Part shown: in pieces, positions 1-7,419 of the stretch
Numbering within the stretch: the first letter of the stretch is position 1
Layout of the letters: each line of letters begins with the position of its first letter
From: an uncultured Rhodocyclaceae bacterium
GTDB taxonomy: Bacteria; Pseudomonadota; Gammaproteobacteria; Burkholderiales; Rhodocyclaceae
Direction of reading: 5' to 3'
Assembly: GCA_903930805.1 (NCBI GenBank)
Contig: CAIYZZ010000259.1
Span: 1-8,691 of the forward strand
Length of the DNA: 8,691 nucleotides
Made by a program: the position numbers and the translations under genes
Notes under the pieces: model-generated
The model's input: only the letters and a program-made list of their open reading frames with translations
What the model was told of the DNA's origin: nothing
The model's database searches: none

Positions 1-729
1 AAGACCCCGGCCAGCTTCGAGTACAACGCCCGCGTCAGCCGTCACGTGGTCGATATCGCCCACGCCATCGGCGTTTCGGTGGAAGGCGAACTCGGTTGCC
101 TCGGTTCGCTGGAAACCGGCATGGGCGAGAAGGAAGACGGCCACGGTGCCGAAGGCGTCCTGTCGCACGACCAGTTGCTGACCGATCCCAACGAGGCTGC
201 CGAGTTCGTCAAGGCAACGCAGGTAGACGCGCTGGCCATCGCCATCGGCACTAGCCACGGTGCTTACAAATTCACCCGCCCGCCCACAGGCGCGGTGCTG
301 CGCATCGACCGCATCAAGGAAATCCACGCCCGCCTGCCTAATACTCACCTGGTGATGCACGGATCCTCCAGCGTGCCGCAAGACTGGCTTAAGATCATCA
401 ACGAGAACGGCGGCGAAATGGGCGCCACTTACGGTGTGCCGGTCGAAGAAATCGTCGAGGGCATCAAGAACGGCGTGCGCAAGATTAACATCGATACCGA
501 CCTGCGCATGGCTTCTACCGGGGCCATCCGCCAGTTCATGAACAAGGATCGGAAGAACTTCGATCCGCGCAAGTATCTGGCCGAAGCCCGCAAGGCCATG
601 AAAGCCATCTGCAAAGCGCGCTACGAAGCTTTTGGTTGCGCCGGTCAGGCCAGCAAGATCAAGGTCATTGGGCTCGAGGCAATGGCCAATCGCTACAAGA
701 AGGGCGAGTTGAACGCGATCGTCAAGTAA
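1..729 (+). CDS. fba: Class II fructose-bisphosphate aldolase, 3' part (5' end outside window)
   Basis: Zn-dependent aldolase that interconverts fructose 1,6-bisphosphate with dihydroxyacetone phosphate and glyceraldehyde 3-phosphate, in the cytoplasm. It serves glycolysis and gluconeogenesis, and the Calvin cycle in autotrophs. The frame is open from base 1, so 242 C-terminal residues are present of the roughly 350 usual for this type; the N-terminal third lies to the left. Visible family marks, in fragment numbering: VEGELG (27-32) with the metal-site Glu, GTSHGAYK (83-90) and [10 protein letters not shown] (117-126) with the Zn-ligand His residues H86 and H120, and KINIDTD (161-167) for substrate phosphate and Schiff-base-independent catalysis. 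The C-terminal stretch, with KARYEAFG and ending in ELNAIVK, resembles the Calvin-cycle subtype (CbbA-like) from memory. It ends in TAA directly before a strong terminator, so it is the last gene of its transcript. No frameshift is seen. Confidence 0.95.
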   Translation, partial: KTPASFEYNARVSRHVVDIAHAIGVSVEGELGCLGSLETGMGEKEDGHGAEGVLSHDQLLTDPNEAAEFVKATQVDALAIAIGTSHGAYKFTRPPTGAVLRIDRIKEIHARLPNTHLVMHGSSSVPQDWLKIINENGGEMGATYGVPVEEIVEGIKNGVRKINIDTDLRMASTGAIRQFMNKDRKNFDPRKYLAEARKAMKAICKARYEAFGCAGQASKIKVIGLEAMANRYKKGELNAIVK

Positions 730-742
730 TCTTTTCCTGCTT

Positions 743-777
743 CAGCAAAAAGGCCGCTGCGTGCGGCCTTTTTGCTG
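743..777 (+). terminator. Intrinsic terminator of the aldolase gene
   Basis: A perfect 15-bp inverted repeat starts 13 nt after the aldolase stop. The left arm is C plus AGCAAAAAGGCCGC, the loop is TGCGT, and the right arm is GCGGCCTTTTTGCT plus G. The GC-rich inner stem followed by five T, which pair with five A, is the standard Rho-independent design. The A/T symmetry means it could work in both directions, but no minus-strand gene reads into it nearby. A second small hairpin follows at 778-791 (GCCGA, loop AAAG, TCGGC). Confidence 0.93.
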
Positions 778-781
778 GCCG

Positions 782-805
782 AAAAGTCGGCACTGGCGGG
801 ACGGC
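782..805 (+). repeat. 24-bp dispersed repeat, copy 1 (intergenic)
   Basis: This copy reads AAAAGTCGGC, A, CTGGCGGGACGGC. It differs at one base from the copy inside trpC (3182-3205, opposite strand), at two from the copy inside trpE (8271-8294) and at three from the copy after trpC (2526-2549). It lies 52 nt downstream of the aldolase stop, straight after the terminator, and its first half forms the right arm of the small hairpin 778-791. I do not recognise the family. Confidence 0.8.
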
Positions 806-829
806 GCATATGCCTTTTGTAAAGATTCT

Positions 830-858
830 TTGCAATTGTCTCTACCGAAGTTTTGAAT
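830..858 (+). promoter_or_regulatory. Weak candidate promoter for the unknown gene
   Basis: TTGCAA (830-835) as -35 and TTGAAT (853-858) as -10 are separated by 17 bp, in an AT-rich pocket unlike the surrounding sequence. Transcription would begin near 865 and leave a leader of about 48 nt before the TTG start. An alternative -10, TATCAT (865-870), is closer to consensus but has no matching -35. The octamer TTGCAATT occurs twice here (830-837 and 859-866, overlapping the palindrome AATTGCAATT), which might be an operator. This is a pattern match only. Confidence 0.25.
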
Positions 859-901
859 TGCAATTATCATTCGACCTCGACAAAACAAGAACAATTTCAA
901 C

Positions 902-905
902 GAGG
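902..905 (+). promoter_or_regulatory. Ribosome binding site that decides the TTG start at 913
   Basis: GAGG sits 7 nt before TTG at 913 in the context ACGAGG. The only competing in-frame upstream start, TTG at 853, has no comparable purine run in front of it. This supports translation from 913, giving a protein that begins MIFKWLAKSGK. Confidence 0.6.
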
Positions 906-912
906 CTTCACC

Positions 913-2484
913 TTGATTTTCAAGTGGTTGGCAAAATCCGGCAAGACAGCGCCTGGTGATGCCGAAAATGATTTCCTCAAATCCCTGACAGGGAGTCCGG
1001 CGGCAGTATTGCAGCAGGTATCCGACTGGATAGACGAGCAGATACAGCGCGGCCAAGCCGACTTGAACCTACTGCGGCAAGCCGACAACCGTCTGGAGCT
1101 TGTACTCGCCGAGATCGTGGCAAGTTTGGCCAGCAATCGCCGTATTGGCACGGGATATCAGTTGCTGCGCACCTACTGCGAGAATTTTGCCCGCGCCTAT
1201 GCCCATATCGCCCGCAACCTGTCCGATGATGTGCCTGGGGACAAGCTAATTGCTCTGCTACGTTCGACCTATCTTTATTCCCGGGCCTGCCGCCTGGCCC
1301 GCATGACTTATAACGATCCCGGTACATTGCGCCAGGAAATCCTGACCTTGTACCTTGAGGCCCAGCAAAGTGGCATGGCAGCCCAACGCAAGTCGCCTTA
1401 CAACGGAGTGCTGGATACCTCGGTAACACAGGAACTTGCCGTTGCACTGCTTTGGGATACCGCCGCCTTCGATACCTTGACCCTCGAACAGATCGAGTAT
1501 CTCGAACGCTTTATCGTGTTTTACGGTAGCCAGATCATTCTGAAGTCGGTTTCAGGTGCAATAGCCCCGTACGCCGTCCTCGCCAATGGCCAGGTGGTGA
1601 TGTCGGAACCAGATGATGAAGCGAGTGTTGTGTTATTTATCGGTCCCGGCCCCTTGGTTGGCATGATGGCGGGCATTGCGAAATTGCCCGATAGCGGGGC
1701 TTTGCCGGTCTGGGCTGAACCTGCGCTACCACACACCGACATCCAGACACTCAAGGCCTTGGCGCAGCGTATGGCCGCCACATGGGGGCAGCAGCGCGTT
1801 CAGCGCAGTGGCGAGCGCAAACAGCGGACCGATACGGTCAGAGTGACCGGAGGGTTCACGAATATTCGCCGCGCAGTCGCCTATTCAGCGTACTTGCGCA
1901 GTGGCGGGCAACTGGATGCCTACGGGACTCCCGGGCGAATATTCAGTGAGCGCATGCGCGAGGTCCTGGTCGGAATTGAGGAAAAAAACAAGGAACTCAC
2001 TCCCGTTGAAGCCCTGACGGCTATTGAGGGAGCCGGAGGCAGCCAGGCTGTTGAGTCATGGACCGCAAGTGACAGCAGTGAACATGGCTATAGTCTCGTC
2101 GTGCAGGGGTATCGCGGTTGGCTTGCCGTCGGCGGTTTGTTGGCTGTAAGAGAAAATGATCAGATCGATTGGCATGTTGCCGTCGTCAGACGTCTTTACG
2201 GCGCTACCAGTGCGCGTCGAGTGGGCATCGAGTTGTATCGTGGCATACCCATTCCAGTGGGAGTGGGTAATGAAGGGCAAACCACGAATGTCAGTATTGC
2301 CGACTTACGTGATGCCATCCTGATCACTGGTGGGGTGGTAAGTTGGCTGGTCACGTCATTTGACTGCGCTCAAGACGGTAGCTATCTAGTTGTCGGAAAA
2401 AACGGCCGTGAGAAATACAAAACTATCGCACGTAGCTACGGTACTGCCGATTTCCAGATATACAGTTGTGAGCGAGTCGAGTGA
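913..2484 (+). CDS. Uncharacterised cytoplasmic protein with a degenerate PilZ-like segment
   Basis: The function is unknown. From the TTG at 913 it has 523 residues; a TTG at 853 would add 20 residues but lacks a ribosome binding site. I see no signal peptide or membrane span, so it is probably cytoplasmic. Residues 28-155 look all-helical, including a stretch with a repeated-helix look around LLRTYCENFARAYAHIARNL. Residues 190-290 are mixed and 300-330 are arginine-rich. Residues 381-450 resemble a PilZ beta-barrel: D387-S-S389-E-H-G392 fits (D/N)xSxxG, followed by WLAVGGLLAV and WHVAVVRRLYG...VGIEL strands. The RxxxR motif that binds cyclic di-GMP is not seen at its usual place upstream; the nearest is R342-x4-R347. 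From memory, proteins of this size and layout recur in betaproteobacteria, and I could not check this. It stands alone, convergent with the trp operon and flanked by two copies of the 24-bp repeat. Base composition seems less GC-rich than the trp genes. Confidence 0.85.
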   Translation: MIFKWLAKSGKTAPGDAENDFLKSLTGSPAAVLQQVSDWIDEQIQRGQADLNLLRQADNRLELVLAEIVASLASNRRIGTGYQLLRTYCENFARAYAHIARNLSDDVPGDKLIALLRSTYLYSRACRLARMTYNDPGTLRQEILTLYLEAQQSGMAAQRKSPYNGVLDTSVTQELAVALLWDTAAFDTLTLEQIEYLERFIVFYGSQIILKSVSGAIAPYAVLANGQVVMSEPDDEASVVLFIGPGPLVGMMAGIAKLPDSGALPVWAEPALPHTDIQTLKALAQRMAATWGQQRVQRSGERKQRTDTVRVTGGFTNIRRAVAYSAYLRSGGQLDAYGTPGRIFSERMREVLVGIEEKNKELTPVEALTAIEGAGGSQAVESWTASDSSEHGYSLVVQGYRGWLAVGGLLAVRENDQIDWHVAVVRRLYGATSARRVGIELYRGIPIPVGVGNEGQTTNVSIADLRDAILITGGVVSWLVTSFDCAQDGSYLVVGKNGREKYKTIARSYGTADFQIYSCERVE

Positions 2485-2525
2485 TTATTGGCAAGTCACA
2501 TTCATCCATGAACATCGACAACCTG

Positions 2526-2549
2526 AAAAGTCGGCGCTGACAGGACGGC
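2526..2549 (+). repeat. 24-bp dispersed repeat, copy 2 (between convergent genes)
   Basis: This copy reads AAAAGTCGGC, G, CTGACAGGACGGC: three differences from copy 1 and four from the trpE copy. The match to copy 1 extends one base to the left (G at 2525 and at 781). It lies 41 nt after the unknown gene and 4 nt beyond the trpC stop, in the same orientation as copy 1, so the pair forms direct repeats bracketing the unknown gene. The part GTCGGCGCTGAC is a near-perfect palindrome. Confidence 0.78.
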
Positions 2550-2562
2550 ATGATTACATGCC
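2547..2562. other. Small inverted repeat spanning the trpC stop codon
   Basis: GGCATG, loop ATTA, CATGCC is a perfect 6-bp stem that contains the trpC stop codon (TTA on the plus strand at 2554-2556). No T tract follows on either strand, so it is not a canonical intrinsic terminator. It overlaps the last three bases of repeat copy 2. It may be a weak transcript-end structure or chance. Confidence 0.35.
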
Positions 2563-3345
2563 AAACAGCCGTGCCAGTTCTGCGCCGGGCGAGGTTGCGC
2601 GCATGAAAGCCTCGCCGACGAGGAAAGCATTGACGCCGTGCTGCTTCATCAGCGTGACGTCGGCGGGCGCGAGGATGCCCGACTCGGTGACGACGATGCG
2701 GTCGGTCGGGATACGGGCCAACTGCGACAAGGTGGTTTCGAGGCTGACCTCGAAGGTGCGCAAGTTGCGGTTGTTGATGCCGATCAGCGGGGTCTTCAAC
2801 TTGAGTGCGCGGTCGAGTTCGCTGGCGTCGTGGCACTCGACCAGCACCGCCATGCCGAGGCTGTGGGCGAGTGCTTCGAGTTCTGCCATCAGGCCATCTT
2901 CGAGCGCGGCGACGATCAGCAGGATGGCATCTGCACCCATCGCGCGTGCCTCATAGACCTGATAGGGATCGATCATGAAGTCCTTGCGCAGGACGGGCAG
3001 GGCACAGGCGTTGCGGGCGGCTTGCAGGTATTCCGGAGCGCCCTGAAAAAACTGTCGGTCAGTGAGCACCGAAAGGCAGGCGGCGCCATGCTTTGCATAG
3101 TCGGCAGCAATCTCTGCCGGACGAAAGTCGGGCCGGATGATGCCCTTCGACGGACTGGCCTTCTTGATCTCGGCAACGACTGCCGTCCCGCCAGCGCCGA
3201 CTTTTTCTCGGATTGCTGCAGCAAAGTTGCGGGGGGCAGGTTGGGCTTCGGCTTCAGCCAGGATAACCGCCAGTGGCTTACGGCTTTGCGCCGCCGCAAC
3301 TTCCTCGCGCTTGACAGTGAGGATTTTGTCCAGGATGTCGCTCAT
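2554..3345 (-). CDS. trpC: Indole-3-glycerol phosphate synthase
   Basis: Cytoplasmic enzyme that closes the indole ring, converting 1-(2-carboxyphenylamino)-1-deoxyribulose 5-phosphate to indole-3-glycerol phosphate with loss of CO2 and water. It has 263 residues, the normal length for a monofunctional (beta/alpha)8 TrpC, with no PRAI domain fused. Seen in order: [11 protein letters not shown] (58-68) with E59 and K61, LRKDF (119-123) with catalytic K121, VLVEC (168-171) with E170, GINNRNL (189-195) with N191, ESG (221-223), and the phosphate-binding LVGEAFM (242-248). Its ATG overlaps the trpD stop as ATGA, implying translational coupling. It is the last trp gene here. Codons 47-55, in the usually variable stretch before the first barrel strand, are made of a copy of the 24-bp repeat and encode KVGAGGTA. 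No clear terminator follows. Confidence 0.97.
   Translation of the reverse strand: MSDILDKILTVKREEVAAAQSRKPLAVILAEAEAQPAPRNFAAAIREKVGAGGTAVVAEIKKASPSKGIIRPDFRPAEIAADYAKHGAACLSVLTDRQFFQGAPEYLQAARNACALPVLRKDFMIDPYQVYEARAMGADAILLIVAALEDGLMAELEALAHSLGMAVLVECHDASELDRALKLKTPLIGINNRNLRTFEVSLETTLSQLARIPTDRIVVTESGILAPADVTLMKQHGVNAFLVGEAFMRATSPGAELARLFGM
3182..3205 (-). repeat. 24-bp dispersed repeat, copy 4 (inside trpC)
   Basis: Read on the minus strand it is AAAAGTCGGC, G, CTGGCGGGACGGC, with a single difference from intergenic copy 1. It is in frame inside trpC, covering the last base of codon 47 to the middle of codon 55, and adds Lys-Val-Gly-Ala-Gly-Gly-Thr-Ala just before the conserved [11 protein letters not shown] block. 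The trpC frame is unbroken. Confidence 0.8.
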
Positions 3346-4364
3346 GCCTTTTTCGTGAAGGCGACGAATTCGTCGAGCTTCTTGCGGGCCGCGCCGCTCT
3401 CGATGGTCTTGCGCGCGAGGGCAATGCCGCTGCCGACAGAGTCGGCGCAGTTCGCCGTATAAAGCGCGGCGCCGGCATTCAGACAGACGATATCGCGTGC
3501 CGGCCCCGGCTGGTTTTCTAGCACGCCGATCAGCATTGCTTTCGATTCGGCCGCATCGGCAACCTTGAGGTTGCGGCTGGCGACCATCTGCAGGCCGAAG
3601 TCTTCCGGGTGTACTTCGTATTCGCGGATCTGACCGTCCCTGAGTTCGCCGACCATGGTGGCAGCGCCGAGTGAAATCTCGTCCATGCCGTCCTTGCCCC
3701 AGACCACCATGACATGCTGCGCACCGAGTTGCTGCATGACGCGCACGAGGATGCCGACGAGATCCGGGTGGAACACGCCGAGCAGGGTATTGGGCGCACC
3801 GGCCGGATTGGTGAGCGGACCGAGGATGTTAAAAATCGTCCGTACCCCCATTTCCTTGCGCACCGGTGCGACGTTTTTCATGGCCGGATGATGGTTGGGC
3901 GCGAACATGAAGCCCATGCCGGTGGCCTCGATACAGGCGGCAACTTGCGGTGCCTGCAGGTCGATTTTCACCCCCAGGGATTCCAGTACGTCGGCGGCGC
4001 CGGATTTCGACGACACGCCACGGTTGCCGTGCTTGGCGACGGTGGCGCCGGCCGCCGCCGCGACGAAGGCCGAGGCGGTGGAGATGTTGAAGGTATGGGA
4101 GCCATCGCCGCCGGTACCGACGATATCCACGAAATGCTCATTACGCAGTACAACAACCTTGGTGCACAGTTCGCGCATCACGCTGGCGGCGGCGGCGATC
4201 TCGCCGATGGTTTCCTTCTTCACGCGCAGGCCGGTGAGGATGGCCGCAGTCATGACAGGAGAAACTTCGCCGTTCATGATCAGCCGCATCAGGTGCAGCA
4301 TCTCGTCATGGAAGATCTCGCGATGCTCGATGGTGCGCTGGAGCGCTTCCTGGGCAGTAATCAT
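3342..4364 (-). CDS. trpD: Anthranilate phosphoribosyltransferase
   Basis: Transfers the phosphoribosyl group of PRPP to anthranilate, the second committed step of tryptophan synthesis, in the cytoplasm. It has 340 residues, typical of stand-alone TrpD. Motifs seen: GTGGDG (83-88) for PRPP pyrophosphate, NISTAS (93-98), [18 protein letters not shown] (111-128) for PRPP and anthranilate, LGPLTNPA (181-188), and GMDEIS (226-231), where D228 and E229 are the Mg ligands. I chose the ATG at 4364 (MITAQEAL...). An upstream ATG at 4406 would overlap trpG by 41 nt and add a non-homologous tail. The start lies 1 nt after the trpG stop, and AAAGG inside the trpG 3' end can serve as ribosome binding site. 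The stop overlaps the trpC start by 4 nt, so trpG, trpD and trpC are tightly coupled. Confidence 0.97.
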   Translation of the reverse strand: MITAQEALQRTIEHREIFHDEMLHLMRLIMNGEVSPVMTAAILTGLRVKKETIGEIAAAASVMRELCTKVVVLRNEHFVDIVGTGGDGSHTFNISTASAFVAAAAGATVAKHGNRGVSSKSGAADVLESLGVKIDLQAPQVAACIEATGMGFMFAPNHHPAMKNVAPVRKEMGVRTIFNILGPLTNPAGAPNTLLGVFHPDLVGILVRVMQQLGAQHVMVVWGKDGMDEISLGAATMVGELRDGQIREYEVHPEDFGLQMVASRNLKVADAAESKAMLIGVLENQPGPARDIVCLNAGAALYTANCADSVGSGIALARKTIESGAARKKLDEFVAFTKKA

Positions 4365-4365
4365 G

Positions 4366-4944
4366 TCAGGCGCCTTTGAGGAAATTGGCAAGCATGGCGT
4401 GGCCATGCTCGGTCATGATGGATTCGGGATGAAACTGCACACCCTCTATACGACAATGAGCGGCCAGCGTCTTGTGCCGCACCCCCATGATTTCCCCGTC
4501 GTCCGTCCAGGCCGTGATTTCGAGGCAGTCCGGTAGCGTGTCGCGGCGGATCGCCAGCGAGTGATAGCGCGTGGCGGTGAATGGATTGGGCAGGCCGGCG
4601 AACACGCCGACATTCGTGTGATGCACTGGCGAGAGCTTGCCGTGCATGGGTTTCTGCGCATGAATGATTTCGCCACCGAAGGCGTAACCAATGCTTTGAT
4701 GGCCGAGGCAGACACCGAGGATGGGCATCTTGCCGGCAAACTCCTGGATCGCTGCCACCGAGATGCCGGCTTCCTTCGGCGAACAGGGGCCGGGCGAGAT
4801 CACGAGACGATCCGGCTTCATCGCCGCGATCTCCTTGAGCGTGATCGCGTCGTTGCGGAACACCCGCACCTCCTCGCCGAGTTCGCCGAAATACTGCACG
4901 AGGTTGTAGGTGAATGAATCATAGTTATCCAGCATCAACAGCAT
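4366..4944 (-). CDS. trpG: Anthranilate synthase component II (glutamine amidotransferase)
   Basis: Class I glutamine amidotransferase subunit that releases ammonia from glutamine and passes it to TrpE to make anthranilate from chorismate. In many bacteria the same protein also serves PabB in folate synthesis (TrpG/PabA); I see no separate pabA here, so that is open. It has 192 residues, the standard length. Seen: [19 protein letters not shown] at the N terminus, oxyanion region SPGPCSP (50-56), nucleophile elbow GVCLGHQ with C79, and the H172/E174 dyad in QFHPES. All catalytic residues are present. ATG 4944 is chosen; ATG 4935 (codon 4) is possible. Only a weak purine run lies close to the start, while a strong GGAGGA lies 46 nt upstream. 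It follows the mechanosensitive channel gene by 63 nt and precedes trpD by 1 nt. Confidence 0.97.
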   Translation of the reverse strand: MLLMLDNYDSFTYNLVQYFGELGEEVRVFRNDAITLKEIAAMKPDRLVISPGPCSPKEAGISVAAIQEFAGKMPILGVCLGHQSIGYAFGGEIIHAQKPMHGKLSPVHHTNVGVFAGLPNPFTATRYHSLAIRRDTLPDCLEITAWTDDGEIMGVRHKTLAAHCRIEGVQFHPESIMTEHGHAMLANFLKGA

Positions 4945-4990
4945 GGGGCGCCTGCTTTCTCGGTACGGTGGAAGTACAAGGTCGCGATTT

Positions 4991-4996
4991 TCCTCC
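4991..4996 (-). promoter_or_regulatory. Strong Shine-Dalgarno-like GGAGGA with no obvious start codon, upstream of trpG
   Basis: On the minus strand GGAGGA lies in the 63-nt gap between the channel gene and trpG, too far (46 nt) to serve the trpG ATG directly. The next possible start is TTG at 4979, 11 nt on. It opens a 14-residue frame ([14 protein letters not shown]) whose TGA at 4935-4937 overlaps ATG codon 4 of trpG as TGATG. It could be a coupling mini-frame, a remnant of an older junction, or chance. Confidence 0.25.
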
Positions 4997-5007
4997 AGAA
5001 CGAGTCT

Positions 5008-7419
5008 CTATGGAGCCTGCCTGTTCATTTTCGACCCCGCGTCAGGCACGATCCTGACTGGCAAGGGTGCCGTGATGTCAAGGTGGACGTCGCGCTGCGG
5101 GTACGGAATGGCAATTCCTTGTGCCGTGAATTCGGTCTCGATCATGGCGCGCAGATCGCTGGCTACCTGTCGGGCGGGCGTGCCGGAACCGACATCGAGC
5201 CAGTAGTAGAGTGAAAAGTGCAGTGCATCGCTGGCGAACTCTTCGAACAGCACTTCGGGGGCCGGATTCTTGAGCACCTTGCCGTGGCGCCCGGCGATTT
5301 CCTCGAGCAGTTGGATAACGACACGCACAGGCGATCCATAGGCCACCCCGACCTTGACGTTGAAGCGCACACGGCCGCTGGTGTATGTCCAGTTGGTCAG
5401 GTTTTGCTCGATGAAGGTGCTGTTCGGAATGATTGTCTCGATACCGTTGACGTCGGTGATCGTCGAGGCGCGCAGGCCGATATTGGTGACGTTGCCGCGG
5501 ACACTGCCCACTTCGACCAGATCGCCGATGCGGAACGGCTGTTCGCCGAGAACCATCAAGCCGCTGATCAGGTTCTTCATCATGGTCTGCATGCCGAAAC
5601 CGAGGCCGATCGCCACTGCGCCGCCGAGGAAGGCGAAGATGGTGAGAGGAATCTTCACCCAGAACATCACGATCATCACGAGAATTATCAGTTCGACAGC
5701 CAGGAGCCAACTGCGCAGAATGCCGGCATGCGCTGGCTGCCAACCAAAGAAGCGCACCAGCATGCGCGCCAGCTGGCGTGCCACGACCACGGCCAGCGCG
5801 TAGCCGGCGACAACCAGAATCAGTGCAAGAAGAATCTTGCCGATGGTGACACTACGCTTGCCGACAAGCTGTTTGCCATCGACCTCGATCGTGTCTTCGA
5901 CGGCGATCAATTCGAAATTCCAGAAAGCCATGGCGTAAGTGGCGGCGGAGACTTGCCATTCCTGGCTGCGCTCCGTCAGCGAACGCTGGCTGTTGCGGCC
6001 GCCGCCAAATTCAGCGAGCATCTGCTGGGCCAGGATCAGGTTCGAATCAAGTGCTGACAGAGTTCGCTGGAGGCCGATGGCGTATTCGCTGTAGACCTTT
6101 TGCATCTCGCGCAGGTGGCTGTTTTGTGCCGGCAGCTCGGCATTTTCCATGCGCGCATCAATCTCGATGACGCGGTTGTTGGCACTTTTGTAAATCTGAT
6201 TGAACTGTTTTTTCTGTGCGGTCAGGAAAATTTGAACCTTTTCAGCGGCATCGCGTGCCAGCAGACGGCTACGGGTGTCCTGCTTCTGGTGGCCATCGTA
6301 ACGCGCCTCCCAGAGCAACCCTCTGGCCCGGTTGGAATCGATCATTTCACGCAAACGCTCGGTGTGTGCGGCGACGGTATCCAGGCGTGCCTGTTTCAGT
6401 TCGTAGTCCTGTTCGAGGCGATGCAGGCGGGCCAGATACTGCACCCGGGTTTCGCCTTTGCTCCCCCCCGATGCCCTGAGTGATTCGCCTGCCTTGCGGG
6501 TTGCCTGGGTGCTCGTCTGGAGTTGTGTGTAATCCCGTGCCATCCGGTCGATTTCGGCAATCAGCGCGTCTCGCTCAGTAGTGAGCGTGGTGCGCACCTG
6601 CGCCATGTCCGCTTCCGTAAATTGTGTCTCGGTACCGATTTGATCCTGCTTGCGCTGGACCAGATCGAAGTCCAGTTGTGCAATGGCGATTTTTTCGTCG
6701 AGTAATTGCCGCCTGGTTTCATGATGACTGATCCCGGCTTCAGTAACACGCACCGTCAAGTTGGCCGATTCCCGCTCCCAGTCAATCCGCGCCTGCTCTG
6801 CTTCCGTGCGCGTGCGCTCGGCTTTTTCGGTGATTTGCCGCAACTGCTGCTGGGCCACCTTGAGGCGTTCGCGCATGTCGTCAGTCGTCTGTCGCAGTAA
6901 CTCCTTGCCCCCCCGCAGGCCTTCCAGCTCAGTACTGGCCGCCTGGAGTTCTGCGCGCAGTCGGTCGGCCAGCAGAATTGAGTAAGGTGTTTTTTCGGAT
7001 AGGCCCGGCCAGGCACCCAGTGCCTTCTCGACCATGACGTGCCGCTTGCGTGTCTCGTCCAGCTTCTCGAGATCTGCAATGTGTTGTTCGAGAGTGCGCA
7101 CCAGGTAGGCGACACGGATATGGCGCTGTTGTAGCAAGCGCTCTTCGGTGCCAGGCGGCGCGCCCGCACTCAGGCCGTGCGGCCCATCCAGTACCTCGAG
7201 CAGCTTGCGTTCAGTGGCAAGCCGCGCGCTCAGCTCAGCCATTTTCGCCGTGGTGTCTGGTACCTGACTGACGGCTGCCGGATTGGCCGACTTGCTCTGG
7301 GTGCTCGCTGTAGCCGAGCCAGGGAACGGGGCTTGGGCCAGTGCGAGCCCACAGAGCAAGCTCGCGGCAATGGTGAACGTACTCGCACGAAAATGAGTAG
7401 CGAGCACAGACATGAGCAT
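5008..7419 (-). CDS. MscS-family mechanosensitive ion channel with long periplasmic coiled coil
   Basis: Predicted inner-membrane small-conductance-type channel that opens under membrane tension to relieve osmotic shock. It has 803 residues. A signal peptide ends near A-Q-A30. Residues 55-500 are charged, Gln/Glu/Arg-rich and strongly coiled-coil-like, and should be periplasmic. Hydrophobic spans follow at about 528-548, 570-588 and 593-624. The last is the pore helix (FLGGAVAIGLGFGMQTMMKN), followed by the cytoplasmic beta domain (PFRIGDLVEVGSVRGNVTNI, IIPNSTFIEQNLTNW) and the IPYPQRDVHL end typical of MscS. It is shorter than MscK/YbdG-like giants and seems to have only three spans. Start: ATG 7419, or ATG 7413 two codons later, with GAGCGGA in front; upstream ATG 7509 would run 85 nt into trpE and spoil the signal peptide. 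It begins 5 nt after trpE, so it is co-translated with the trp genes. Two G7 runs lie in its coding strand. Confidence 0.9.
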   Translation of the reverse strand: MLMSVLATHFRASTFTIAASLLCGLALAQAPFPGSATASTQSKSANPAAVSQVPDTTAKMAELSARLATERKLLEVLDGPHGLSAGAPPGTEERLLQQRHIRVAYLVRTLEQHIADLEKLDETRKRHVMVEKALGAWPGLSEKTPYSILLADRLRAELQAASTELEGLRGGKELLRQTTDDMRERLKVAQQQLRQITEKAERTRTEAEQARIDWERESANLTVRVTEAGISHHETRRQLLDEKIAIAQLDFDLVQRKQDQIGTETQFTEADMAQVRTTLTTERDALIAEIDRMARDYTQLQTSTQATRKAGESLRASGGSKGETRVQYLARLHRLEQDYELKQARLDTVAAHTERLREMIDSNRARGLLWEARYDGHQKQDTRSRLLARDAAEKVQIFLTAQKKQFNQIYKSANNRVIEIDARMENAELPAQNSHLREMQKVYSEYAIGLQRTLSALDSNLILAQQMLAEFGGGRNSQRSLTERSQEWQVSAATYAMAFWNFELIAVEDTIEVDGKQLVGKRSVTIGKILLALILVVAGYALAVVVARQLARMLVRFFGWQPAHAGILRSWLLAVELIILVMIVMFWVKIPLTIFAFLGGAVAIGLGFGMQTMMKNLISGLMVLGEQPFRIGDLVEVGSVRGNVTNIGLRASTITDVNGIETIIPNSTFIEQNLTNWTYTSGRVRFNVKVGVAYGSPVRVVIQLLEEIAGRHGKVLKNPAPEVLFEEFASDALHFSLYYWLDVGSGTPARQVASDLRAMIETEFTAQGIAIPYPQRDVHLDITAPLPVRIVPDAGSKMNRQAP

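Noticed and set aside
3124..3145. GAAAGTCGGGCCGGATGATG in trpC, a possible fifth repeat copy
   Set aside because: Only the first nine or so bases resemble the repeat; the second half does not match, so it is not better than chance.
2638..3462. Plus-strand open frame of 274 codons opposite trpC and the trpD end
   Set aside because: It crosses two conserved minus-strand genes and their ATGA overlap; no family resemblance.
4365..4953. AGGCGCC shortly before both the trpG and the trpD start codons
   Set aside because: GGCGCC is common in this GC-rich window, and the trpD one simply encodes the Gly-Ala end of TrpG; no evidence of a shared control site.
5076..5081. Perfect -35 hexamer TTGACA on the minus strand, a possible internal promoter for trpG
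   Set aside because: No -10-like hexamer stands 16-18 bp downstream, and the bases encode Leu-Asp-Ile-Thr of the channel protein's C terminus.
5218..6057. Plus-strand open frame of 279 codons opposite the channel gene
   Set aside because: It lies antisense to the MscS core and coiled coil and has no start signal or recognisable domain; a shadow of the real gene.
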